Shown here one piece after another: positions 14,897-22,234 of a stretch of 53,490 bases of DNA. The position numbers and the translations under genes were made by a program. The notes beneath the pieces were generated by a model. The model was not told the origin of the DNA. It was given only the letters and a program-made list of their open reading frames with translations, and ran no database searches. The stretch is from Erysipelotrichales bacterium (GTDB lineage: Bacteria > Bacillota_I > Bacilli_A > Erysipelotrichales > Erysipelotrichaceae). The stretch covers positions 1 to 53,490 of the forward strand of contig JAFXJJ010000070.1 of assembly GCA_017532345.1 (NCBI GenBank), given 5' to 3'. The first letter of the stretch is position 1; every line of letters starts with the position of its first letter.

Positions 14897-15287
14897 CCAA
14901 ATTGGTAAGATTTATAATGTGATAGTACCTTATTATGAAAGAAAGACGAATCGTACTTTAGTTAAGGCTAGACCTTGTATGATATTAGCTGAGCCTCAAG
15001 GTAATGATAAGGAATATGTGATACTACCAATATCTTCATCTTTAAATAAGACATATTATGATGAGCGTTTTGATATTCTACTATGTAAAGAAGAATATCC
15101 CAAACTAGAATTAATGAAGGATTCTTATTTAAGAACTCATAAGCAGACCACAGCATATGAAGCAAATATAGATTTTAAGCACTGCTTAGGTGATTTAAAG
15201 AATGAATATCCTGATATGTTTAGTATTATTTTAGATAAAGTAAAGGAATATGATGATTTTAAAATAGAAAGTAGCAGATTTTTATAA
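14868..15287 (+). CDS. MazF/PemK-like toxin
   Basis: The 139-residue product has the start of a MazF/PemK fold: GKIYNVIVPY, then VKARPCMILAE with the conserved Arg-Pro, and YVILPISSSLN. The family cleaves mRNA at specific sites. The gene overlaps the 3' end of the Panacea antitoxin by 29 nt, implying coupled translation. Start codons at 14868, 14877 and 14889 are possible; 14868 is preferred because GGGG stands 8 nt upstream, though family alignment would also allow MNSQIGK at 14889. The stop lies inside a hairpin shared with the convergent tmcAL gene. Confidence 0.8.
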   Translation: MKIMKPIMNSQIGKIYNVIVPYYERKTNRTLVKARPCMILAEPQGNDKEYVILPISSSLNKTYYDERFDILLCKEEYPKLELMKDSYLRTHKQTTAYEANIDFKHCLGDLKNEYPDMFSIILDKVKEYDDFKIESSRFL

Positions 15288-15300
15288 TCTGCTACTTCTT
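15269..15300. terminator. Shared terminator of convergent toxin and tmcAL genes
   Basis: A perfect 12-bp stem AAGTAGCAGATT/AATCTGCTACTT has loop TTTAT. It contains the stop codons of both convergent genes, which are only 4 nt apart. CTTTATG follows on the plus strand and a weak T-run on the minus strand. Confidence 0.75.
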
Positions 15301-16341
15301 TATGTATGGGAATTGTAATTCAATATTTAAATCTTGTTCGTTTCTGTTATGTATTAAAGCTTCTGCTTTCATTAGATAATTACGGTAATTTAATGGTAAT
15401 TTATTAAACTTAGAAATACGTATTTCTTGCGGTATTTGTTTTAAATAAGCTAATCCCTTTTTATTAGTGGCTAGAATACGTATAAAGCTTTCGTTTTCTA
15501 ATGCGACTGCATCTTCCTTTGTTGTTTGAAGAAGAATGTGGGTTAACGTTCTCATAATACGTGATTTCGTATATTTTTTGGTAACTACATGATTCAGAAA
15601 ATCTTCATAGTTATCATATGTACTTGCAGCTTTATATAGTAGATTCTCAATTCCTTCATCAACCAATAAAATTGATTTAAGATAACTTAAAGGTAATGTT
15701 AATAGAAGAATACGAAGATATGGATAATAATCTTCTAAGCATGGGTTATTCATATACTCTGATAGATTTGTGTAAGAAGAAATATCTATCTTATTATGTT
15801 GAGCTTGACGTAAGGCAGAGGCTGATGCAAATTCGTTTAAATTTGTATCATGATAACCTGAAGTTCTTTTTATTGTGATTGGAGTGATAGAAGAGCCTGC
15901 TAGTTGTTTTAGGTAACTAATTGCGAGAATGTCGTTACTATTTGTTGAGATATTTTGACTTGCCAATGATTTTGAAGTGGCCTTGGGTGTCTTTCTCTTT
16001 GAAGCTTTCACTAATAGTTCAATATCTCCACACTCACTACCGAATGATAGGTAGTCTACGTTTAATAACTTGGCAATCTTTATAGCACCTTCAGCATACT
16101 TATCTGCAGCTTGTACTGAATATGGATAAGGCAATTCAACAACAGCATCTAAGCCGTTACTTAGCGCTTCTTTTGCTCGTTCTAAGGCATTTGCGCAAGC
16201 AATATCACCGCGTTGAACGAAATGATTACACATAATACCAATATATATATCAGCATCAATTAGCTTTTTGGTTTCTGCTATTTGATATGCATGTCCTGTA
16301 TGAAATGGATTATATTCGCAGATAATTGCACAAGCCCTCAT
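15292..16341 (-). CDS. tmcAL: tRNA(Met) cytidine acetate ligase TmcAL
   Basis: TmcAL (formerly YlbM) forms acetyl-AMP from acetate and ATP and N4-acetylates the wobble cytidine of elongator tRNA-Met. The nucleotidyltransferase HIGH-like motif is HTGH (residues 14-17) within CEYNPFHTGH. FVQRGDIA and GLDAVVELPYPYSVQAADKYAEG follow (split here across residues 41-87). At 349 residues it is shorter than the roughly 400 usual, the difference lying in the C-terminal tRNA-binding part. The ATG at 16341 has AAGGAGGTGA, and TGTTATACT at 16367-16359 is an extended -10 promoter. Confidence 0.93.
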   Translation of the reverse strand: MRACAIICEYNPFHTGHAYQIAETKKLIDADIYIGIMCNHFVQRGDIACANALERAKEALSNGLDAVVELPYPYSVQAADKYAEGAIKIAKLLNVDYLSFGSECGDIELLVKASKRKTPKATSKSLASQNISTNSNDILAISYLKQLAGSSITPITIKRTSGYHDTNLNEFASASALRQAQHNKIDISSYTNLSEYMNNPCLEDYYPYLRILLLTLPLSYLKSILLVDEGIENLLYKAASTYDNYEDFLNHVVTKKYTKSRIMRTLTHILLQTTKEDAVALENESFIRILATNKKGLAYLKQIPQEIRISKFNKLPLNYRNYLMKAEALIHNRNEQDLNIELQFPYIKK

Positions 16342-16358
16342 ATTCTCACCTCCTTATT

Positions 16359-16367
16359 AGTATAACA
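16359..16367 (-). promoter_or_regulatory. Extended -10 promoter of tmcAL
   Basis: Minus-strand TG-T-TATACT lies 17 nt before the tmcAL ATG. There is no clear -35 box. Confidence 0.5.
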
Positions 16368-16420
16368 AGTTTCTTTAAATTATTAAATAGTTTTAATTTC
16401 TAAAAAGAATATCATGTTTC

Positions 16421-16449
16421 TTGATGATATTATAAATTTCTTATATAAT
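16421..16449 (+). promoter_or_regulatory. Promoter of the alpha/beta hydrolase gene
   Basis: TTGATG (16421-16426) and TATAAT (16444-16449) are separated by 17 bp, 21 bp before the ATG, with an AGGAGG site in between. Confidence 0.75.
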
Positions 16450-16470
16450 TTAAATAGGAGGAATTGATAT

Positions 16471-17406
16471 ATGAATGTTGAATATAATAAGATGTTTGTA
16501 TCATCAGTAGATGGATTAGAAATTCATTATAATGTGTATGAACCAGGTGATAACGATAAAGGTATTGTGATTCAAGGAATGCATGGTATGGCTGAACACA
16601 AGGAACGTTATGATGCATTTGGTAAGTATCTAGCTGAAAATGGTTATACATTCGTAATGTGTGCTCATCGTGGTCATAAGGGGGCTGTGAAATCACCTGA
16701 AGATTATGGCTATATGGGTGTAGATGGCTTAAATAATGCGAGAGAAGATGGTAATACATTAACAGGTATTATTAAACAACAATACCCTAATAAAAAGTTA
16801 ATCTTATTCGGTCATAGCATGGGAAGTCTAATCGCAAGACTATATTTCCAAAAATATGCTGATAATTTAGATGGTTTAATCTTGTGTGGTGCACCTGCTG
16901 ATAATCCAGCAAGTAAAGCTGGTGTAATGATGGCTAAGCTAGTGAAAACATTAAGAGGTGCTAGACATCGCAGTAATTTGCTTAATGGACTAGCATTTGG
17001 GAATAATAATAGTAGAACAGAAAAACGTACAGTATATGACTGGTTAAGTGTTAATCAAAAGAATGTAGATGAGTACATTAAAGATGATGCTTGTGGCTAT
17101 ACATTTACTGCCCAAAGTTTTGTAGACTTAATGCAAGGTATGGTAGATGTTTATTCTGATTATCCAAAACCATTAAAGAATGAGAACTGTCCTGTATTAT
17201 TTATCGCAGGTAAGGAAGATCCATGCGGTAATTATGGTGATGGTGTTGTGGCTGCGAAACAACATATGGAGAATCAAGGTGTTAAGCATGTTGAGATAAA
17301 ACTATATGATAATATGCGTCATGAAATCTTAAATGAAGAGAATTGGGAAGATGTTTTAAAGGATATTGTTGATTTTATTAATAATACTGTAGCAGTCAAT
17401 GCTTAA
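16471..17406 (+). CDS. Alpha/beta hydrolase, monoacylglycerol-lipase-like
   Basis: This 311-residue cytoplasmic serine hydrolase of the Hydrolase_4 type has the nucleophile elbow FGHSMGS with S116. The likely acid is D250 (AGKEDPCG) and the base H284 (DNMRHEIL). The oxyanion region is GMHGMAEHKERY near residues 36-47, typical of monoglyceride lipase and lysophospholipase relatives. Substrate is not fixed by sequence. It has its own promoter and an AGGAGG 8 nt before the ATG. Confidence 0.88.
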   Translation: MNVEYNKMFVSSVDGLEIHYNVYEPGDNDKGIVIQGMHGMAEHKERYDAFGKYLAENGYTFVMCAHRGHKGAVKSPEDYGYMGVDGLNNAREDGNTLTGIIKQQYPNKKLILFGHSMGSLIARLYFQKYADNLDGLILCGAPADNPASKAGVMMAKLVKTLRGARHRSNLLNGLAFGNNNSRTEKRTVYDWLSVNQKNVDEYIKDDACGYTFTAQSFVDLMQGMVDVYSDYPKPLKNENCPVLFIAGKEDPCGNYGDGVVAAKQHMENQGVKHVEIKLYDNMRHEILNEENWEDVLKDIVDFINNTVAVNA

Positions 17407-17451
17407 TTTAAAAGAAAATTGAAAAAGAATTCGTAAAAAGTATCATTTTGA

Positions 17452-17480
17452 TTGACTTTACAATTACTTTTTCATATAAT
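17452..17480 (+). promoter_or_regulatory. Promoter of yceD-rpmF
   Basis: TTGACT (17452-17457) and TATAAT (17475-17480) are separated by 17 bp, one of the best sigma-A matches in the window. Confidence 0.8.
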
Positions 17481-17508
17481 AATTACGTTAACTTGTGGGG
17501 TGATGACT

Positions 17509-18027
17509 TTGAAGTTTTCAAGAAGTGAATTAAGCAAAAAAGGCATAGAGCCTTTCGACTTTGAAGAAAGTGTTACATTTCCGCCTGAAGCGTTTACTTC
17601 GCTTAGTGGACTAAGAGGTCTTAAAGATGTACGCGTTTTTGGAAACGCTCAATTCTATGTGAATGAAGAACGATTACTAGTTAACTTCACAGTAGAAGGT
17701 ACGATGATTCTTCCATGCGCGTTAACGAATGTCGATGTGGATTATCCTTTCAGTGAAGAGCGAGAAGTTATATTCTCATTTATGAAAGAGAAGGATGTCG
17801 ATGATGACATCATTGAGGCAAAGAAAGGTATTGCCGATTTGATGCCTGTGGTATTTGAAACCATTATCTGTGAAGTTCCACTTAAAGTTGTGAGTCCAAA
17901 CGCGGAGATTAAACGTAAGGGCAATGGCTGGGAACTCATCAGTGACGAGGACTTAGCCAACCAAACAGAAGAATTTGATCCACGTTTGGCAAAACTCAGA
18001 GAGTTATTAAAAAATGAAGATGAATAA
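17509..18027 (+). CDS. YceD/DUF177 family protein
   Basis: This 172-residue protein belongs to the YceD family, encoded next to rpmF in most bacteria. Plant and bacterial members are linked to 23S rRNA/L32 handling. The C-terminal DPRLAKLRELL tail and the CALTNVDVDYPF block are family-like, but the usual CxRCL cysteine motif is reduced to a single Cys. The start is uncertain: TTG at 17509 is preferred because GGGGTG ends 6 nt upstream, whereas the ATG at 17503 abuts that site. The rpmF gene follows after 18 nt. Confidence 0.88.
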   Translation: MKFSRSELSKKGIEPFDFEESVTFPPEAFTSLSGLRGLKDVRVFGNAQFYVNEERLLVNFTVEGTMILPCALTNVDVDYPFSEEREVIFSFMKEKDVDDDIIEAKKGIADLMPVVFETIICEVPLKVVSPNAEIKRKGNGWELISDEDLANQTEEFDPRLAKLRELLKNEDE

Positions 18028-18045
18028 ATAGTAGGAGGTGCTATC

Positions 18046-18213
18046 ATGGCTGTTCAACAAAGAAGAAATTCTAAAACAAGAAAAGCAAAGAGAAGAACAC
18101 ACTTCAAACTTGCTGCTCCAACATTAACAAAATGTCCTGCATGTGGTGCTTATAAACAACCACACCACGCTTGCCCAAGCTGTGGCGACTATAACGGTAG
18201 AAAAGTTGCTTAA
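18046..18213 (+). CDS. rpmF: 50S ribosomal protein bL32
   Basis: A 55-residue ribosomal protein. The basic N-terminus [18 protein letters not shown] is followed by a zinc ribbon with C30, C33 and C43, C46 in two CxxC pairs. That makes it the zinc-binding form rather than the Cys-less form induced by zinc starvation. AGGAGG lies just before the ATG at 18046. It is the last gene of the unit, and a terminator overlaps the stop. Confidence 0.97.
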   Translation: MAVQQRRNSKTRKAKRRTHFKLAAPTLTKCPACGAYKQPHHACPSCGDYNGRKVA

Positions 18214-18238
18214 AAAGAGTTTTCAAAACTCTTTTTTT
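18212..18238 (+). terminator. Terminator of yceD-rpmF
   Basis: AAAAAGAGTT pairs with AACTCTTTTT around loop TTCAA, then Ts continue. It overlaps the rpmF stop. Confidence 0.8.
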
Positions 18239-18285
18239 GTTTTCTTAAGTAACTATATGATATACTAGTATAGGGAGGTAATTTT

Positions 18286-19599
18286 ATGTATTTATTAGCC
18301 ACAATTATTGGGAAAATAAGTAAATTTCTTTTGAAGTTGATTCACCGTGGTGGATCATTACCAGGAGAAATTGTACTTCGTATAAATAAAGATTTTTTAA
18401 AGCATTTAAAATATCCCAAAGATATTATTTTGGTAACAGGTACTAATGGGAAATCAACAGTAACTAATCTTACATATCGTATTTTAAGTAATAGCGGTAA
18501 AAAGGTTATTTGTAACTTAGCAGGTAATAACTTGAAGATGGGGGCTGTTTCTTTATTATTAGATAATATGAGCTTAACTGGTAAGGTACATGGTGATGTA
18601 TTATTATTAGAGGTTGATGAATTGAGTATGCCTCGTATTATGGAGGATATTACGCCTAATTATATAGTTATTAATAATTTCTTCCGTGATCAACTAGATC
18701 GTGCTGGTGAAATGGAAAACATTGTTCGTAAGATTGAAGGTTGTGTTAAGGATTATAGTGGTACGTTAATACTAAATGGTGATGATCCTAGTGTTGTTCG
18801 TATTGCACTAGCTGCCAATGGCGCAAAGGTATATTACTATGGATTTGAGGAATATGAAGGCAGTGTGAAACAAACTACAGAAGCAAGTGAAGGTCGATTC
18901 TGTCCTGTTTGTGGTAAGCCTATTGAATATGATTATTACCAATATTCACATATTGGTCGATTCCATCATGATAATCATTTTGGTAATTATGATATCGATT
19001 ATTTAGGTAGTGTTGTTAGTGTTAATGAAGGGAAATATTGTGTTAATGGTGAACAGTTTAATTCACCATATCGTGCTTTATATGCGTTTTATAATGAATT
19101 AGCTACTATTAGTATAGCTAAGTTATTTAATGTGTCATATGACGTGATACATAGTAGTATTGAATCATTTAAGATGAATAATGGTCGTATGGAACAATAT
19201 TCATTAAAGAATGGTAAGGAATGTGTATTAAATCTAGCTAAGAATCCTGCGGGCTTCAATGAAAGTCTGAAGTTCATTATTCAAAGTAATAAGCCTTGTG
19301 TAGTAGGTTTAGTACTTAATGATTTAGAAGCTGATGGTCAGGATGTAAGTTGGATTTATGATGCGCAAATGGAAATACTATGTAATTCAAATATTGAAGA
19401 AGTAGTTACATGTGGTACTAGATATTTAGATATGGCTTTACGTATGGAATATGCAGGATATCAAGGTAAAATTGTACCAATTTTAGATTATGATGAGTTT
19501 GTAGCGTATTTCAACGCACAAGCTAAGGATGTATTTGTAGTTGCTAACTACACAAGCCTGCAGTTAACTAGAGCTGCATTAAAGCGAGGTTCACTATGA
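18286..19599 (+). CDS. murT: Lipid II isoglutaminyl synthase, MurT subunit
   Basis: MurT activates the alpha-carboxyl of D-Glu in lipid II, so that GatD-supplied ammonia converts it to D-isoglutamine. The 437 residues carry the Mur-ligase P-loop TGTNGKSTVTN (51-61) and the C-terminal DUF1727 domain. The inserted zinc ribbon is unusual: the first pair is C206/C209 (CPVCG), but the second CxxC of known MurT proteins is replaced by H228-D-N-H231, giving a C2H2 set. The gene ends in TGA inside an ATGA overlap with gatD, the only TGA stop in the window. A TATACT lies at 18260-18265. Confidence 0.94.
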   Translation: MYLLATIIGKISKFLLKLIHRGGSLPGEIVLRINKDFLKHLKYPKDIILVTGTNGKSTVTNLTYRILSNSGKKVICNLAGNNLKMGAVSLLLDNMSLTGKVHGDVLLLEVDELSMPRIMEDITPNYIVINNFFRDQLDRAGEMENIVRKIEGCVKDYSGTLILNGDDPSVVRIALAANGAKVYYYGFEEYEGSVKQTTEASEGRFCPVCGKPIEYDYYQYSHIGRFHHDNHFGNYDIDYLGSVVSVNEGKYCVNGEQFNSPYRALYAFYNELATISIAKLFNVSYDVIHSSIESFKMNNGRMEQYSLKNGKECVLNLAKNPAGFNESLKFIIQSNKPCVVGLVLNDLEADGQDVSWIYDAQMEILCNSNIEEVVTCGTRYLDMALRMEYAGYQGKIVPILDYDEFVAYFNAQAKDVFVVANYTSLQLTRAALKRGSL

Positions 19600-20327
19600 G
19601 AGAATTAACAATAGCGTGGATGTACCATGATATCATGGACTTATATGGCGATAAGGGGAATATTATTGTTTTCAAGAAGCGTTGTGAAGATCGAGGGATA
19701 AAGTGTAATGTAGTTAATGTAGGAATTGATGAACCATATGATTTCAAAAACTGTGATATCTTATTTATTGGCGGTGGTGCCGATAAAGAGCAAGGTGTTA
19801 TGTATGATGATTTAGCAGGTCGTAAGGAATCGATTGTAGCTGCAATGAATGATGGTATGCTAGTACTACTAATTTGTGGAGGATACCAATTATTTGGTAA
19901 GTATTATGAAGATGCTGATGGAAACAAATTAGAAGGATTAGGTATCTTTGATTACTATACAGTAAGTGATGGAAAGACTAGAAGTATTGGGAATTTAGTG
20001 GTGGAAGCAACACTTAATGGTGAAACTATCAAAGTAGTTGGCTTTGAAAACCATGGTGGTAAAACATACAATGTTTCTAAGCCTTTTGGGAAAGTGCTAT
20101 ATGGAAACGGTAATGAAGCGAATGGCTATGAAGGTTATTTCGATGGAAGAACATTAGGTACATATATGCATGGACCATTACTACCGAAAAATGTCTTGAT
20201 AGCTGACTATTTCATTAGTGAAGCACTGAAGCGTCACGGTGATGATGGTGTACTATCGCAGCTTAATGATGAATTATCAATTAAAGCTAGAGATTATATG
20301 ATTGCGAAATGTTTAAAGAATAAATAA
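19596..20327 (+). CDS. gatD: Lipid II isoglutaminyl synthase, GatD glutaminase
   Basis: This class I glutamine amidotransferase of the CobB/CobQ type forms ammonia from glutamine for MurT. In its 243 residues the nucleophile is C94 (LICGGYQLFG) and the catalytic histidine is H192 (GTYMHGPLL). The start overlaps murT by 4 nt (ATGA), so the subunits are made in a coupled way, as expected for a heterodimer. The terminator at 20327-20352 ends the two-gene operon. Confidence 0.95.
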   Translation: MRELTIAWMYHDIMDLYGDKGNIIVFKKRCEDRGIKCNVVNVGIDEPYDFKNCDILFIGGGADKEQGVMYDDLAGRKESIVAAMNDGMLVLLICGGYQLFGKYYEDADGNKLEGLGIFDYYTVSDGKTRSIGNLVVEATLNGETIKVVGFENHGGKTYNVSKPFGKVLYGNGNEANGYEGYFDGRTLGTYMHGPLLPKNVLIADYFISEALKRHGDDGVLSQLNDELSIKARDYMIAKCLKNK

Positions 20328-20352
20328 AAGTCACACTTATGTGTGGCTTTTT
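20327..20352 (+). terminator. Terminator of murT-gatD
   Basis: AAAGTCACAC pairs with GTGTGGCTTT (one G-U pair) around loop TTAT, then TTG and further Ts. The interval 20353-20476 beyond it shows nothing of note. Confidence 0.85.
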
Positions 20353-20476
20353 GCTTTTATTAGAGCTTTTTATTAGAAAATGTAGAAAATATGTAAGGGA
20401 ATACATTACTGCTTGATAGAGTATGTTGTATTTATAAAAAGAAGATAAATTTCCTCCATAAAATGTGTAGTTTCTA

Positions 20477-20505
20477 TTGTAGTTTCACCTAAAATAGGAT
20501 ATAAT
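20477..20505 (+). promoter_or_regulatory. Promoter of the mraZ/dcw operon
   Basis: TTGTAG (20477-20482) and TATAAT (20500-20505) are separated by 17 bp. The expected start site lies within the MraZ repeats immediately downstream. Confidence 0.7.
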
Positions 20506-20506
20506 T

Positions 20507-20540
20507 GTGGTAGAAAGTGGTGATAAGTGGCGGAAAGTGG
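20507..20540 (+). promoter_or_regulatory. MraZ operator: four GTGG repeats, 10-bp period
   Basis: GTGG occurs at 20507, 20517, 20527 and 20537, exactly one helical turn apart, each followed by an A/G-rich hexamer. MraZ octamers bind tandem direct repeats of this kind upstream of their own gene in other bacteria. Here the array covers the presumed start site and runs to within 10 bp of the mraZ ATG, so binding would repress initiation and the leader would overlap the ribosome site. Confidence 0.8.
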
Positions 20541-20549
20541 GTGATTGAC

Positions 20550-20981
20550 ATGTTTACAGGTGAGTTTCATCATAACCTAGATGCAAAAGGTCGATTAATA
20601 TTGCCATCTAAATTTCGCGATGAACTACAAGAAACAGTCATGATCACTATAGGTCTTGATGGATGCTTAAAAGTATATACAATGGCATCTTGGCAAAAGA
20701 TTTATGAAAAGCTTATGACACTGCCAACCACTAGCAGAGATGCACGTATCTATGTACGTATGATTATCGGTAAGGCTTGTGAGTGTACATTTGATTCACA
20801 AGGTCGTATCTTATTACCTGCTAACTTAATTAAAGAAGCATCAATCACAAAAGAAACAGTTGTTGTTGGTGTTGGTGATTGCTTAGAAATTTGGTCAGCA
20901 GACAGATGGAATGCAACATTAGAAGAAGGAATAGAAAACTTCGAGGCTATTGCAGAACGCCTTTCAAGTTTTGGGATATAG
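20550..20981 (+). CDS. mraZ: Transcriptional regulator MraZ
   Basis: This 143-residue AbrB-like regulator of the dcw cluster has two SpoVT-AbrB-type repeats with the DxKGRxxxP motif: N-terminal LDAKGRLILPSKFR and C-terminal FDSQGRILLPANL. The start at ATG 20550 gives the canonical MFTGEFHHNLD; the frame is open further upstream, but that part overlaps the operator array. rsmH starts 3 nt after the stop. Family members form ring-shaped octamers that bind the direct repeats at 20507-20540. Confidence 0.96.
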   Translation: MFTGEFHHNLDAKGRLILPSKFRDELQETVMITIGLDGCLKVYTMASWQKIYEKLMTLPTTSRDARIYVRMIIGKACECTFDSQGRILLPANLIKEASITKETVVVGVGDCLEIWSADRWNATLEEGIENFEAIAERLSSFGI

Positions 20982-20984
20982 TAT

Positions 20985-21911
20985 ATGGAACATGTATCAA
21001 TTTTACTTAAAGAAACTGTAGATGGTTTAGATATTAAGCCAAATGGTATATATGTAGATGGTACACTTGGTAGAGGTGGACATAGTAGTTATTTACTAGG
21101 TCAATTAGAAAATGGAATGCTTTATGCATTTGACCAAGATGAAACAGCTATTAAAGAAAGTCGTGAACGACTACAAAAAATTTCAAATCAATTTGAGCTA
21201 ATACATACAAATTTCAAGAATATTAAAAGTGAATTACTTAAACGTGATATTCAAGAGGTTGATGGTATGATGTTTGATTTAGGGGTTTCATCTCCACAAT
21301 TTGATGATGGTGCTAGAGGCTTTAGTTATCATCAAGATGCACGATTAGATATGCGTATGAATCAAGAACAAGAGAAAGATGCATATATGGTTGTGAATGA
21401 ATATAGTGCGAAAGATTTAAGTAATATATTCTTCAAATATGGTGAAGAAAAGTTCTCTAAACAAATAGCCAATAAGATTGTTGAAAAGCGTGCTATTAAG
21501 CAAATTGAAACAACTTTAGAATTAGTAGATGTAATTAAGGAAGCGATGCCTAAGAAATTTCAAATAGGCAAGCATCCAGCACGTAAAGTGTTCCAAGCTT
21601 TACGAATTGAAGTAAATGATGAATTAGGTGTACTTGAAGAAATGTTAGATGAATGCTTAGGAATGTTGAAGGTTGGTGGACGCATGAGTGTCATCACATT
21701 CCATTCATTAGAAGATCGCATCGTAAAAGAACATTTCGCAGAATTAAGTGAACCTAAGAAAATGCCTAAAGGGTTACCTGTAATGGCAAAGGATTTAGAA
21801 AGTGATTATAAACTTGTGAATAAGAAAGTAATTGTTCCAAGTGATGAGGAAATTGAAAGTAACGCAAGAGCAAGAAGCGCAAAGCTAAGAATTATAGAAC
21901 GGATACGTTAA
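20985..21911 (+). CDS. rsmH: 16S rRNA (cytosine-1402-N4)-methyltransferase RsmH
   Basis: RsmH (MraW) N4-methylates C1402 in the decoding centre. Its 308 residues include the SAM-binding DGTLGRGGHS (about 25-34), FDLGVSSPQFDD, and the C-terminal FHSLEDRIVK block, all typical. Classical second gene of dcw, 3 nt after mraZ and 17 nt before ftsL. The start ATG at 20985 lies close behind mraZ and lacks a strong ribosome site, suggesting coupling. Confidence 0.97.
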   Translation: MEHVSILLKETVDGLDIKPNGIYVDGTLGRGGHSSYLLGQLENGMLYAFDQDETAIKESRERLQKISNQFELIHTNFKNIKSELLKRDIQEVDGMMFDLGVSSPQFDDGARGFSYHQDARLDMRMNQEQEKDAYMVVNEYSAKDLSNIFFKYGEEKFSKQIANKIVEKRAIKQIETTLELVDVIKEAMPKKFQIGKHPARKVFQALRIEVNDELGVLEEMLDECLGMLKVGGRMSVITFHSLEDRIVKEHFAELSEPKKMPKGLPVMAKDLESDYKLVNKKVIVPSDEEIESNARARSAKLRIIERIR

Positions 21912-21928
21912 TGTAGGAGGATAAGGCC

Positions 21929-22234
21929 ATGACCAAGATTGTTAAAAAGACACGAAAGATTAAATTATTAAATATTTCATTTACATTATTCTTAGTGTTA
22001 GGTACAGCCTTTATATTCTCAACTACATTATTACGTTCATATAATGTAGCTTTAAGTGCAAAAGTATCAAAAATGAATGCTGAAATTGCAGAATTAAGCA
22101 AAGAAAAAGAAACTTTAAAACTTCAAATTAGTGAATTAAGTTCATACAACCGTGTCACTGCCATCGTTGGTGATGAATTATCATATGATTCTGGTAATTT
22201 TGTGACAGTAGTGGAAACAAATGAAGAAGAGTAA
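21929..22234 (+). CDS. ftsL: Cell division protein FtsL
   Basis: This 101-residue single-pass protein has a basic cytoplasmic N-terminus, one membrane helix (about 15-35) and an extracytoplasmic leucine-zipper coiled coil (about 43-70). Sequence is poorly conserved in this family, so the call rests on topology, size and position between rsmH and the first PBP. GGAGG precedes the ATG. It overlaps the downstream PBP gene by 14 nt. It would form a complex with DivIB and a DivIC-type partner. Confidence 0.88.
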   Translation: MTKIVKKTRKIKLLNISFTLFLVLGTAFIFSTTLLRSYNVALSAKVSKMNAEIAELSKEKETLKLQISELSSYNRVTAIVGDELSYDSGNFVTVVETNEEE

